Program-made: the position numbers and the translations under genes | Assembly (NCBI GenBank): GCA_963972195.1 | Contig: CAXATH010000007.1 | Span: 1 to 64,000, forward strand | Length of the DNA: 64,000 nt | DNA from: Litorimonas sp963972195 | Lineage (GTDB): Bacteria; Pseudomonadota; Alphaproteobacteria; Caulobacterales; Maricaulaceae | Direction: 5' to 3' | The notes under the pieces: model-generated | Database searches by the model: none | The model's input: only the letters and a program-made list of their open reading frames with translations | Told to the model about the DNA's origin: nothing | In this document: in pieces, positions 33,880 through 42,272 of the stretch | Layout of the letters: every line of letters begins with the position of its first letter | How positions within the stretch are numbered: position 1 is the stretch's first letter

Positions 33880-35109
33880 ATGACCAAAAGACGTAATATA
33901 TCGCTGCATGTACCAGACCCTGTCTCTCGCCCGGGAGATGCTCCGAACTTCTCTGAGCTGATAATTCCGGAAGCAGGGTCAGTTCAGAAACCCGCTTTTG
34001 ATTCCAAAGAACAAACGCTTAGGGACTTGCCTTTTGCATTGATAAGAACTTTGGATGACAATGGTTTAGCCAAAGGGGATTGGAAGCCCGAAGTGGAGAA
34101 TGATGACCTCATTTTTGCACTCGAAACCATGATTCTAAACCGCGCGTTTGATGCCAGAATGTTCGTTGCTCAGCGCCAGGGGAAAACCAGTTTCTTCATG
34201 AAAACTTCGGGGGAAGAGGCACTGGGAGTCGTGCCATCCATCGCCCTCAGATCAGATGACATGTGTTTTCCGACATACCGGATGGTAGGATGGCTTCTGG
34301 CAAGGGGCTATCCCTTAACAGACTTGATGAACCAAATTTTTAATAATGCCGCCGACCCTTTGCAAGGTCGTCAATTGCCGATCCTTTATTCTGCGCGAGA
34401 GTATGGGTTTTACTCCTTATCCGGAAATGTTGGCAGCCGTATAGGACACGGCGTCGGTTGGGCGATGGCAAAAGCATATCGGGGACTGGATAGCTTAGCG
34501 ATGGCCGTTATCGGCGAAGGCACCACGGCAGAAGGGGATTTTCATGAATCTCTTACATTTGCCAGCGTGTACAAAGCGCCAGTTATTCTCTGTGTAACCA
34601 ATAATCAGTGGGCGATTTCCACGTTCTCAGGGATCGCAGGAGCGAATGAAACGACCTTTGCAGCCAAAGCTTTGGGCTACGGCATTCCGGGTCTGCGCGT
34701 GGATGGGAATGACGTTCTGGCGGTATGGTCCGTTATGCAGTGGGCCGAGAAAAGAGCAAGGGCGGGGCTCGGTGCAACCTTAATCGAATTCTTTACCTAT
34801 AGGGCTGAAGGTCATTCCACCTCAGACGATCCAACCCAGTACCGCCCAAAAGACGAAGCCTCGGCCTGGCCACTTGGAGATCCCTTGGAAAGACTAAAAC
34901 AGCACTTAATCTCTCAGAAACTATGGGATGAAGCGCGCCACCAACAGGCCGTCGCAGAAGCAGAAGCGAAAGTGAAAGAAGCTTCCAAAGCGTCAGAAGC
35001 AATTGGCGTTCTCGGCACTTCAAAATCCGGAATCGAAGAAATGTTCAATCACGTTTTCGAAAAGCCCGATTGGCGAATTCTGGAACAAATGAAAGAGCTC
35101 GGACTTTAA
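33880..35109 (+). CDS. bkdA1: Branched-chain 2-oxoacid dehydrogenase E1 alpha subunit
   Basis: A 409-residue thiamine-diphosphate E1 alpha subunit of the 2-oxoisovalerate dehydrogenase type. The cofactor motif GEGTTAEGDFHESLTFASV (about residues 210-228) ends in NNQWAIS, and the conserved AEGHSTSDDPTQYR loop follows. It matches the usual length of about 410. With E1 beta it decarboxylates branched-chain 2-oxo acids and transfers the acyl group to lipoyl-E2. It is separated from E1 beta by one base. The promoter carries the island operator, so the cluster seems co-regulated with the peptide genes. No E2 or E3 gene follows. Confidence 0.93.
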   Translation: MTKRRNISLHVPDPVSRPGDAPNFSELIIPEAGSVQKPAFDSKEQTLRDLPFALIRTLDDNGLAKGDWKPEVENDDLIFALETMILNRAFDARMFVAQRQGKTSFFMKTSGEEALGVVPSIALRSDDMCFPTYRMVGWLLARGYPLTDLMNQIFNNAADPLQGRQLPILYSAREYGFYSLSGNVGSRIGHGVGWAMAKAYRGLDSLAMAVIGEGTTAEGDFHESLTFASVYKAPVILCVTNNQWAISTFSGIAGANETTFAAKALGYGIPGLRVDGNDVLAVWSVMQWAEKRARAGLGATLIEFFTYRAEGHSTSDDPTQYRPKDEASAWPLGDPLERLKQHLISQKLWDEARHQQAVAEAEAKVKEASKASEAIGVLGTSKSGIEEMFNHVFEKPDWRILEQMKELGL

Positions 35110-35110
35110 C

Positions 35111-36124
35111 ATGCCTTCAATGAATATGATTCAAGCGCTGAACAGCGCACTTGATGTGATGCTCGAACGTGACCCGGATGTACTCATTTTTGGAGAGGAT
35201 GTCGGCTATTTCGGAGGGGTTTTTCGCGTGACAGACAAACTCCAAGAAAAACACGGGATACAGCGCTGCTTTGACGCGCCAATCTCGGAAGGGGGAATAG
35301 TCTCGACGGCAATTGGCATGAGCGCGGAAGGATTGAGACCCGTTGTCGAGATTCAATTCGCGGATTACATTCTTCCTGCCTATGACCAGTTAGTTTCGGA
35401 AGCGGCGCGTCTTCGCTATCGTTCCGGAAGTGATTTTACCGCGCCAATTACCGTTCGCTCACCCTATGGGGGCGGAATATTTGGCGGGCAAACCCATAGT
35501 CAGTCACCCGAAGCTATATTCGCTCATATTACAGGGTTAAAAACCGTCATTCCTGCAACACCTTATGATGCAAAGGGCCTCTTGATTTCCTCGATTGAAT
35601 GTAACGACCCGGTGATATTTTTAGAGCCAAAGAGAATCTATAATGGCCCCTTCGATGGCCATCACGATCAGCCTTTGAAATCTTGGAAAGAGTATCCTGA
35701 AGCAGATGTGCCGGAAGGGCATTACACCGTGCCACTCGGCAAAAGCCGGATCGTCCGAGACGGAAGCGATATTACCGTCTTAGCCTATGGGACAATGGTT
35801 TACGTGGCCGAAGCGGCTATAAAGGAAGCGAATATAGACGCCGAATTAATCGATTTGCGTTCCATTGTACCCTTGGACATAGACGGCATAGTTGCCTCAG
35901 TAAAAAAGACGGGACGCTGCCTGATTGTTCATGAAGCTTCTAAATTCGGCGGTTTTGGCGGCGAACTTTCTGCTTTGGTGACAGAGCGTTGCTTCTATTA
36001 TTTGGAGGCGCCCACGCAGCGGGTTGCCGGATGGGACACACCTTATCCGCACGCCTTTGAGTGGGACTATTTTCCGGCCCCGAGCCGCATAGTCAAAGCC
36101 CTTGAAAAGGCGATGAAAGTATAA
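35111..36124 (+). CDS. bkdA2: Branched-chain 2-oxoacid dehydrogenase E1 beta subunit
   Basis: A 337-residue E1 beta subunit. Typical motifs are FGEDVGYFGGVFRVT, ISEGGIVSTAIGMS, FADYILPAYDQL and the C-terminal GWDTPYPHAFEWDYFP. It pairs with the E1 alpha protein in a heterotetramer in the cytoplasm. The start ATG lies just after the E1 alpha stop, indicating coupled translation. The operon ends here and the next element is a tRNA on the other strand, so the E2 and E3 components must come from elsewhere in the genome. Confidence 0.93.
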   Translation: MPSMNMIQALNSALDVMLERDPDVLIFGEDVGYFGGVFRVTDKLQEKHGIQRCFDAPISEGGIVSTAIGMSAEGLRPVVEIQFADYILPAYDQLVSEAARLRYRSGSDFTAPITVRSPYGGGIFGGQTHSQSPEAIFAHITGLKTVIPATPYDAKGLLISSIECNDPVIFLEPKRIYNGPFDGHHDQPLKSWKEYPEADVPEGHYTVPLGKSRIVRDGSDITVLAYGTMVYVAEAAIKEANIDAELIDLRSIVPLDIDGIVASVKKTGRCLIVHEASKFGGFGGELSALVTERCFYYLEAPTQRVAGWDTPYPHAFEWDYFPAPSRIVKALEKAMKV

Positions 36125-36225
36125 GGTGATCTTTTAAATGGGCAAATTCTCTCTATCACCCTTTAGCCCTCAAGAGGGAAATTTCTATAAGTGTATGAGG
36201 TTGGTCGGTTTGGGCCAGAGGGGAC

Positions 36226-36316
36226 TGGCGGAGACGAAGGGATTCGAACCCTCGATGGGCTTTTGGCCCATACTCCCTTAGCAGGGGAGCGCCTTCGACC
36301 ACTCGGCCACGTCTCC
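36226..36316 (-). tRNA. tRNA-Ser (GCT anticodon)
   Basis: Read on the minus strand, GGAGACG (5' end at 36316) pairs with CGTCTCC to form the acceptor stem. The anticodon loop CTGCTAA gives GCT, reading AGC/AGU. The long variable arm (TATGGGCC...GGCCCATC region) is typical of tRNA-Ser, the T loop GGTTCGAATCC is intact, and CCA is encoded at the 3' end (36226-36228). Length 91 with CCA. Confidence 0.96.
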
Positions 36317-36390
36317 GTCGGCGGGACTAGCGAATTGCGGGGGCAGGGGCAAGCTATAACTGCGTTGAAACTGCGAGAATATTGAGCGGA

Positions 36391-37593
36391 CTATATTGGG
36401 AAGTTTTGGGTGACATCGACGCCGTAGATTTTGTCCAATCTGGAAAAAGAGATCGCCGGGATTTTCGTAGCAATTTTAAATTTAGCCCTGCGTAGGGCGC
36501 GGCCTATTGCGGTGCTTTGGTGATACAAAGCCGCATTGTTTCTGGAAATCATTTGTAGTTGGGTGGTGCGAGGTTTCCTAACGGTTTCATAATCTTGGAG
36601 CGCTTGTGGAATATTTGATGTGTTATGATGTAGGCAGTGCGCCAGAACCCAAGCGTCTTCGATGGCCATGGCGGCGCCCTGAGCCATAAAAGGGAGCATG
36701 GGGTGGGCAGCATCGCCCAGAAGTGCCATCCGTTCCGTCGTCCATGTCTCCAGAGGTGGGTGATCAAATAGCCCCCAGAGATAAGCGCTTCCACACGCCT
36801 CGATCAAAGAGGTAACGCGCGGATCCCAGTCCTTGAACGCGTTTTGCAACTCGTCCCTATCCGCCGGAATGTCCCAACTCTCTTCGACCCAGTCTGCCCG
36901 TTCCTGAACGGCAACGAAATTAATCATCTCTCCACTGGAGACATAATAACTGACAAAATGCTGTCCGGGGCCGAGCCAATTATTTGCGGCGAAGGGGATC
37001 GTGTCCGGTGGTAGATCCGAGGTCGGAACCAGTCCTCGCCAAGCGACTTGTCCGGTAAAAACAGGTTGGCTCCGTCCGGCAATTTTCTCTCGCAGTTCTG
37101 ACCGAACGCCGTCAGCGGCGATCAGCACATCACCTTCGTAAACGCCTCCGTTTTTTTCGATCCGTACATCAGTTTCTGTCTCCCTGACGGAAGAAATTTC
37201 GGAGCCGAGGTGGGTTTTCACGCCGGCTTCCTGGGCTGCCTCCGCAAGGCAGTCTATCAGGTCGGCGCGATGTATATGGAGGTATTTGTGGCCGTATCGC
37301 CGTTCATAAACCTCCTTCATTTTCGTCGTGAGCAACGTCTTGCCGAATTTGTAATCCCGTAAAATTCCGGCTGTAGGTTCACAGCAATTGGCTTCAATCT
37401 CTTTACTTAAACCCAAAGAGGAAAGAACCGCCATGGCGTTTGGACTGAGTTGCAGACCTGCCCCGACATCACTAAATTTTGCCGCTTTCTCAAATATTTC
37501 GACGTGTACGCCGTTTTGTGCAAGAGCAAGGGCGGTCGTCAGGCCACCAATACCGGCGCCGATGATAATAACTTCGAAATTACCCGTTTTCAA
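36391..37593 (-). CDS. FAD-dependent monooxygenase, salicylate-hydroxylase-like
   Basis: A 400-residue group A flavoprotein monooxygenase. It has the N-terminal FAD motif IIGAGIGGLTTALAL, the DG motif DVLIAADGVRSELR (about residue 155-170) and the second FAD motif ALLGDAAHPMLPFMAQGA (about residue 285). Members hydroxylate aromatic acids such as salicylate or 3-hydroxybenzoate with NAD(P)H and O2. The substrate here is not determined, and no ring-cleavage genes are adjacent. Cytoplasmic. It diverges from the OYE-type reductase gene, with about 130 bases between them. Confidence 0.9.
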   Translation of the reverse strand: MKTGNFEVIIIGAGIGGLTTALALAQNGVHVEIFEKAAKFSDVGAGLQLSPNAMAVLSSLGLSKEIEANCCEPTAGILRDYKFGKTLLTTKMKEVYERRYGHKYLHIHRADLIDCLAEAAQEAGVKTHLGSEISSVRETETDVRIEKNGGVYEGDVLIAADGVRSELREKIAGRSQPVFTGQVAWRGLVPTSDLPPDTIPFAANNWLGPGQHFVSYYVSSGEMINFVAVQERADWVEESWDIPADRDELQNAFKDWDPRVTSLIEACGSAYLWGLFDHPPLETWTTERMALLGDAAHPMLPFMAQGAAMAIEDAWVLAHCLHHNTSNIPQALQDYETVRKPRTTQLQMISRNNAALYHQSTAIGRALRRAKFKIATKIPAISFSRLDKIYGVDVTQNFPI

Positions 37594-37722
37594 CTTGGCC
37601 CACTTTCAATTTGCATGACCGCAATGTCTGAATGCGGGTTTGATATGACGTGTAGCGGATATAGATAGGTTCGCAAACAGCATCGTGCCCAGACTTTGGG
37701 GCCGATCATTAAAAGGAATATT

Positions 37723-38814
37723 ATGTCTCCGCTTTTTAAACCCTTTTCATTAAAATCTCTCGATCTACCAAACCGTATCGTCATGGCCCCCATGACCCGC
37801 TCCATGTCGCCGGATGGCGTTCCAACGGAAAGCGTGGTTGAGTACTATAAAAAGCGTGCGGCCGCGGATGTCGGTTTAATCCTGTCGGAAGGCACGACGA
37901 TTGACCGACCCGGCGCGTCATTTGACCCTAAAATTCCAAATTTCCATCAGGAGGAAGCCCTGGCAGGCTGGAAAAATGTCATTGAAGCGGTGCATGCGGA
38001 AGGCGGCAAAATGGGGCCGCAAATCTGGCATGTCGGTATGGCGAGAAAGCCAGGAACCGGGCCTTACCCAGAGGCTTATTCTGACAGCCCTTCTGGTATG
38101 ACCCACACAGGAAAACTCGTTCAGCCAGTCCCGACACAGGAAGAGATCACCGATATAACGGATGCCTATGCCGCAGCAGCGGGAAATGCTAAAAAGCTCG
38201 GATTTGACATGGTCGAAATTCACGGCGCGCATGGCTATCTGGTGGATCAGTTTTTCTGGGACGTGATGAACCGCCGCGAGGATAAATATTCCGGCACTTT
38301 GATTGATCGGGCGGAATTTGCGCGCGAAGTCATTCGAAAGTGCCGCGCGGAAATTGGCGAGGACATGCCGCTCTGCATTCGCATTTCGCAGTGGAAGCAA
38401 CAGGAATATTCCGCAAAACTGGCCCATACACCTGAAGAACTGGAAGCATTTTTGACCAGTCTCACCGACGCGGGGGTTGATATGCTCCATTGCTCGCAGC
38501 GCCGCTTCTGGGAGCCAGAGTTCGACGGATATGATCTTAATTTTGCCGGGTGGGCCAAGAAACTGACAGGTGTTCCTACAATTTCTGTCGGGTCCGTTGG
38601 TTTGAAAGGCGATTTCTTTGGCGCGTTTCAAGGGGAAGGCTCGGAAGTCGCGAGTCTGGATAATCTCTTGGAGCGTATGGAGCGCGATGAGTTCGACCTG
38701 ATTGCTGTCGGGCGGGCGCTCATCCAAGACCCACATTGGGTCACGAAAGTGAAAGAGGATCGTTTGGAAGATTTGCAAGCCTATAGTGCGGAGTCGTTGA
38801 AAGTCTTGACCTAG
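37723..38814 (+). CDS. Old yellow enzyme family alkene reductase
   Basis: A 363-residue FMN-dependent ene-reductase (NADH:flavin oxidoreductase/OYE barrel). Visible motifs are LPNRIVMAPMTRS near the N-terminus, GPQIWHVGM, and the signature EIHGAHGYLVDQFFWD followed by NRREDKYSG. These enzymes reduce activated C=C bonds such as enones and maleimides. The frame opens at 37696, but ATG 37723 (MSPLFKPF) follows AAAAGGA and matches the family start. A long open frame on the opposite strand is only a shadow. Cytoplasmic. Confidence 0.92.
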   Translation: MSPLFKPFSLKSLDLPNRIVMAPMTRSMSPDGVPTESVVEYYKKRAAADVGLILSEGTTIDRPGASFDPKIPNFHQEEALAGWKNVIEAVHAEGGKMGPQIWHVGMARKPGTGPYPEAYSDSPSGMTHTGKLVQPVPTQEEITDITDAYAAAAGNAKKLGFDMVEIHGAHGYLVDQFFWDVMNRREDKYSGTLIDRAEFAREVIRKCRAEIGEDMPLCIRISQWKQQEYSAKLAHTPEELEAFLTSLTDAGVDMLHCSQRRFWEPEFDGYDLNFAGWAKKLTGVPTISVGSVGLKGDFFGAFQGEGSEVASLDNLLERMERDEFDLIAVGRALIQDPHWVTKVKEDRLEDLQAYSAESLKVLT

Positions 38815-38823
38815 ACAAGTTTC

Positions 38824-38849
38824 CTCCCCTTAATACGGAAAAAGGGGAG
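38824..38849 (+). promoter_or_regulatory. Hairpin that could hide the ribosome-binding site of the SGNH lipoprotein gene
   Basis: CTCCCCTT (38824-38831), a ten-base loop, then AAGGGGAG (38842-38849), whose GGGGAG is the ribosome-binding site of the ATG at 38854. It may limit translation; it could instead help end the preceding transcript, although no T run follows. Confidence 0.45.
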
Positions 38850-38853
38850 CTAT

Positions 38854-40572
38854 ATGACGATAATTTCTAAACGCGGCCTTATCGTTTTGGGGGCGGGCGG
38901 AGCGCTTTTATTATGGGCGTGCCAAGCTCAAACGAATTCAGCTGATGCCCTTCAGGAGGGCCGCGCCCAAATGCAAACTACCGAGGGTATGCGGCCGCTC
39001 GGGCGCTATGTTCGGACAGAGAGCAGCGGGTACAAAATGGGATGGCCCGGAAGCGGAGTCTCTCTGAGGTTTGAGGGGAAAACCCTCAGCGCCAACCTGA
39101 CAGATGGCGGGGAAGGGATTATGGACCTCTCCGTAAATGGCGAAATGTCAGCCTTGAAATTAGAGCCCGGCACGAATAGCTACATCTTGGTTGATAGCCG
39201 AGCGCCTCAAACTTTTGATATTGAGCTGACGCGCCGCACGGAAGTCTACGATACGGGATTGTTTACGATTGAGTCCGTCGAGGCGGACGGCCCCATACTG
39301 TCCGGCGTCGCCCCAGACCGAAAAATGCTTTTTTTAGGCGACTCAATCACAGCCGGATTCGGCCTGCGCGGCGACACAAAAGAATGTGCATACACGCCCG
39401 AAACCAATGCGCCTTTGCAAAGCTATGCCAGTTTGACGGCGGATCAATTCGGCGCGGAAGCGCAGTTGATCGCTATTTCGGGGCGAGGGGTTGTTCATAA
39501 TTGGGACGCCAATCCGGCCCCTGTTATCCCGTCGCAGGTCGATTCAGCATTGCCGGATAATGGCGGGCAGTGGGATGATACTCTGTTCAGCCCGGATGTT
39601 ATCGTAACCGCCTTAGGCACAAACGACTGGTCCGTCATAAATCCAGGGCCGGAGAAATTCCGCTTAGGTTATAAGGACATGCTTGCAGATTTGCGGACGC
39701 AGTTTTCGGACGCCCACATTGTGACCGTTAACGGACCGCTTTTAGAAGGAGAAAAGCTAAATTCCGTCCGCGAGGGAATAGATTGGGCGATAAAGGAGCT
39801 TCGCGACCTGAACATTTCGACTGTTGATGTGAGCCTTTCTGAAACAGGCCTTAAATGGAGCTGTCTCTATCATCCGGGCCGGGACAGCATGAAAAAAATG
39901 GCCAATCAATTAGGCGCTCATATTGCGGCGCAAACTAACTGGTCTTATCCAGCCATAGAATTGCCCATAATGCCTCAACATGATCTTGCGGAAAGCGGGA
40001 AAGAGACATTTTCAAAAAGGCTCTCAGAAATAAAGGCGCTCCCTCAAATGACGGGCGGCACATTGTTGGCGGGTGATAGCATTACCCAGGGTTGGCGAGA
40101 GTTTGACTTTCTTGACGGGGATTTATCAAATCATGGCGTCGGATGGGATACAGCGATCGGTTTACGCGCGCGGCTCCCAGAAGTTTTACGACACAGACCG
40201 GATCAAATGTTCATTCTTATAGGCACCAATGACATTGGTTATAACCACACGGCCCAACAGATGGCCGGTCCGGTAAAGACATTTATTGAAAGCGTCTCCA
40301 AAGAAATACCCGAAACAAAAATTTATGTTCAGTCTATTCTTCCGAGGGAGCAGGGGGCCTTGCCATTTGTGAGAGAATATAATGAAGCCTTGAAAAATGT
40401 CGCGGCCGAAACGGGCACAGAATATCTGGACCTCACACCAGCCTTCGCAGCTGAAGACGATACATTACAAGCCGAGCTCACTACCGACGGTCTTCACCTG
40501 AATGAAAAAGGCTACAGAGTATGGGCAGAAAATCTTAACCCCATCATCAATTCGTCACACAAGCCAGATTGA
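38854..40572 (+). CDS. Lipoprotein with two SGNH hydrolase units (CE2-like plus GDSL)
   Basis: A 572-residue protein with lipobox LLWAC near residue 23. Residues about 45-145 look like the jelly-roll domain of CE2 acetyl-xylan esterases (RPLGRYVRTESSGYKMGWPGS). A first SGNH domain follows with FLGDSITAGFG (Ser about 171) and TALGTNDWS, ending with a His in CLYHPGRDS. A second SGNH domain starts at about residue 395 with LLAGDSITQGW, then IGTNDIGYN and the DGLHLN Asp-His pair. Both serine blocks are complete, so two esterase sites are likely, probably removing acetyl or acyl groups from carbohydrate. It is anchored to a membrane and faces the periplasm or surface. Confidence 0.88.
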   Translation: MTIISKRGLIVLGAGGALLLWACQAQTNSADALQEGRAQMQTTEGMRPLGRYVRTESSGYKMGWPGSGVSLRFEGKTLSANLTDGGEGIMDLSVNGEMSALKLEPGTNSYILVDSRAPQTFDIELTRRTEVYDTGLFTIESVEADGPILSGVAPDRKMLFLGDSITAGFGLRGDTKECAYTPETNAPLQSYASLTADQFGAEAQLIAISGRGVVHNWDANPAPVIPSQVDSALPDNGGQWDDTLFSPDVIVTALGTNDWSVINPGPEKFRLGYKDMLADLRTQFSDAHIVTVNGPLLEGEKLNSVREGIDWAIKELRDLNISTVDVSLSETGLKWSCLYHPGRDSMKKMANQLGAHIAAQTNWSYPAIELPIMPQHDLAESGKETFSKRLSEIKALPQMTGGTLLAGDSITQGWREFDFLDGDLSNHGVGWDTAIGLRARLPEVLRHRPDQMFILIGTNDIGYNHTAQQMAGPVKTFIESVSKEIPETKIYVQSILPREQGALPFVREYNEALKNVAAETGTEYLDLTPAFAAEDDTLQAELTTDGLHLNEKGYRVWAENLNPIINSSHKPD

Positions 40573-40620
40573 CAAATTCAATATTACCTTGTTTATAGGA
40601 GGCTCTGAAAGGGAGGATTC

Positions 40621-40692
40621 ATGATTGAAGTTCTGAAAAATATTCTGCTTGCTATTATTGTCGCTCTGATGGCAATTCTTCTTGGCCTCTAG
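40621..40692 (+). CDS. Putative 23-residue single-helix membrane peptide
   Basis: An open frame of 23 residues: a charged start (MIEVLKN) followed by a run of about 16 strongly hydrophobic residues (ILLAIIVALMAILLGL). GGGAGG lies six bases before the ATG. It follows the SGNH lipoprotein by 48 bases, and its stop overlaps the end of the minus-strand halogenase gene by four bases. The strong ribosome-binding site and coherent helix argue for a real small membrane protein. Function unknown. It could be an accident of sequence. Confidence 0.5.
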   Translation: MIEVLKNILLAIIVALMAILLGL

Positions 40693-42263
40693 CCAGGATT
40701 AACGCGACGCGTTTCCGATGCTTCTCTCCCGCGGGTTTTCGTCGGGAGACTTTCTTTGTCCGCTTCACAATTTTCCCGAATATAGTCTATGTGGCTCGGC
40801 ATGTATTCCGCTGAGTTGAACACCGATCTGTGTATCTCTTCCAACCGGTTGGCGATTTCGTCTTCAGAAAGAACATTCACAACGGGGTGGTAACTGTTTG
40901 GCTTTAACCCCTGACCGTGCATCACGGCGAGCCAGCTCGTTTCATTGAAAAGCTCAAGGTCTTCACGAAAAATTCGGCCGTTTTCTTTGAATATTTCCAT
41001 TTTTTCCTGAAGTTTTTTGGGCAGGGGTATCTTTTGAACGTGTTGCCAGAACGGGCTGTCTTTTCGCGTCGTGGCCTTGTAATGAAGCACTAGAAAATCT
41101 CGCACCCGTTCATATTCCTGCCGCGTCCGAAGATTATAGTATTCAATGTCTTTTTGATTAAAGGCCTTATCTGGAAATTGCGCCATCAAGCGAGACAGGC
41201 CCGTTTGAATTAAGTGAATGGAAGTGGACTCCAGGGGCTCCATGAACCCGGCCGCAAGTCCAAGCGACAAACAGTTCTTGTCCCAAAACTTTTTTCGATG
41301 TCCGGTCACAAAACGTAAGTGTTTTGGATCGGCTAGAGGCTTGCTTTCTAGACTGTTCATCAATTCGGCTTCCGCGTCTTCCGCGGATAAAAACTTATCG
41401 CAATAGACATAACCATTGCCTAAACGATGTTGCAGCGGGATACGCCATTGCCATCCTGCCTCTTTCGCGGTGGCCCGCGTATAAGGAATTGGGTCGCCTG
41501 GCTGCTCGCAAGCGCAAGCCACTGCCCGATTGACGGGTAGCCATTTCGACCAGTCTTCATATCCTGCCTGAAGTGTTTTTTCGATTAGCAGTCCAATAAA
41601 CCCTGTACAATCAATAAAAAAGTCGCCCTGAATGCTTTGACCGTCTTCCAGAGTTACGGCTTCGATATGGCCCGTATTCGAGTCCTGATCGACATCTGTG
41701 ACGCGCCCCTCAACACGTTTCGCTCCGGCTTTTTCAGCAACTTCACGCAAATATTTAGCGTAGAGTCCTGCATCAAACTGAAACGCATAATGAATCTTTG
41801 AAAGAGGAGAGCGGGCGACATCCAAGGGCCGCATAAATTTGCTCTGCCGCGCGGCTACGTCTTGCAAATTGAATTCCGATAAATCGGGAATAGTCGGATT
41901 TTTCTTTTTTGCTTTCAGCCAGAAGTGATGAAAGTGTACGCCCTCCATATCCAGCCCATAAGCGCCGAAAGGGTGAATATATCTCTCGCCTTTTCGTCCC
42001 CAATCGACAAACTCTATGCCGAGCTTAAAGGTCGCTTGCGTGCGTTTCATGAAGTCATTTTCGTCAATGCCCAAAATTTCATTGAAGAGCGCGATCTTGG
42101 GAATAGTAGCTTCGCCGACCCCAACAGTGCCAATAGCTTCTGACTCAACGAGCGTAACTTTAATATTTGCCCGCGCCATCAGGGTGGACAAAGCAGAGGC
42201 GGCCATCCATCCCGCCGTTCCGCCGCCAATTATCACGATATTTTCTATTTGCCTGTCAGTCAT
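40689..42263 (-). CDS. Tryptophan-halogenase-like flavoprotein, copy 3
   Basis: A 524-residue flavin-dependent halogenase-family protein. FAD motif GGGTAGWMAA at the N-terminus, GVGEATIPK, the lysine in TFKLGIEF (equivalent to the catalytic Lys79 of RebH/PrnA, as I align it), WxWxIP as GWQWRIPLQHR, and the glutamate in FMEPLESTSIHL. Known enzymes use FADH2, O2 and halide to chlorinate or brominate indoles. Homologues next to TonB receptors are common in Caulobacter-type genomes, but their substrates are unknown. Last gene of a four-gene operon. Start ATG 42263 follows AGGGGCC, nine bases after the previous stop. Confidence 0.9.
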   Translation of the reverse strand: MTDRQIENIVIIGGGTAGWMAASALSTLMARANIKVTLVESEAIGTVGVGEATIPKIALFNEILGIDENDFMKRTQATFKLGIEFVDWGRKGERYIHPFGAYGLDMEGVHFHHFWLKAKKKNPTIPDLSEFNLQDVAARQSKFMRPLDVARSPLSKIHYAFQFDAGLYAKYLREVAEKAGAKRVEGRVTDVDQDSNTGHIEAVTLEDGQSIQGDFFIDCTGFIGLLIEKTLQAGYEDWSKWLPVNRAVACACEQPGDPIPYTRATAKEAGWQWRIPLQHRLGNGYVYCDKFLSAEDAEAELMNSLESKPLADPKHLRFVTGHRKKFWDKNCLSLGLAAGFMEPLESTSIHLIQTGLSRLMAQFPDKAFNQKDIEYYNLRTRQEYERVRDFLVLHYKATTRKDSPFWQHVQKIPLPKKLQEKMEIFKENGRIFREDLELFNETSWLAVMHGQGLKPNSYHPVVNVLSEDEIANRLEEIHRSVFNSAEYMPSHIDYIRENCEADKESLPTKTRGREASETRRVNPG

Positions 42264-42272
42264 AAAAGGCCC

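Noticed and set aside
36191..36385. A 64-codon open frame on the plus strand with EGIRTLDGLLAHTPLAG-type sequence
   Set aside because: It is the antisense of tRNA-Ser, a well-known source of false protein calls.
37918..38778. A 286-codon open frame on the minus strand
   Set aside because: It is wholly antisense to the OYE-type reductase gene, whose family motifs are clear; no ribosome-binding site or recognisable protein.
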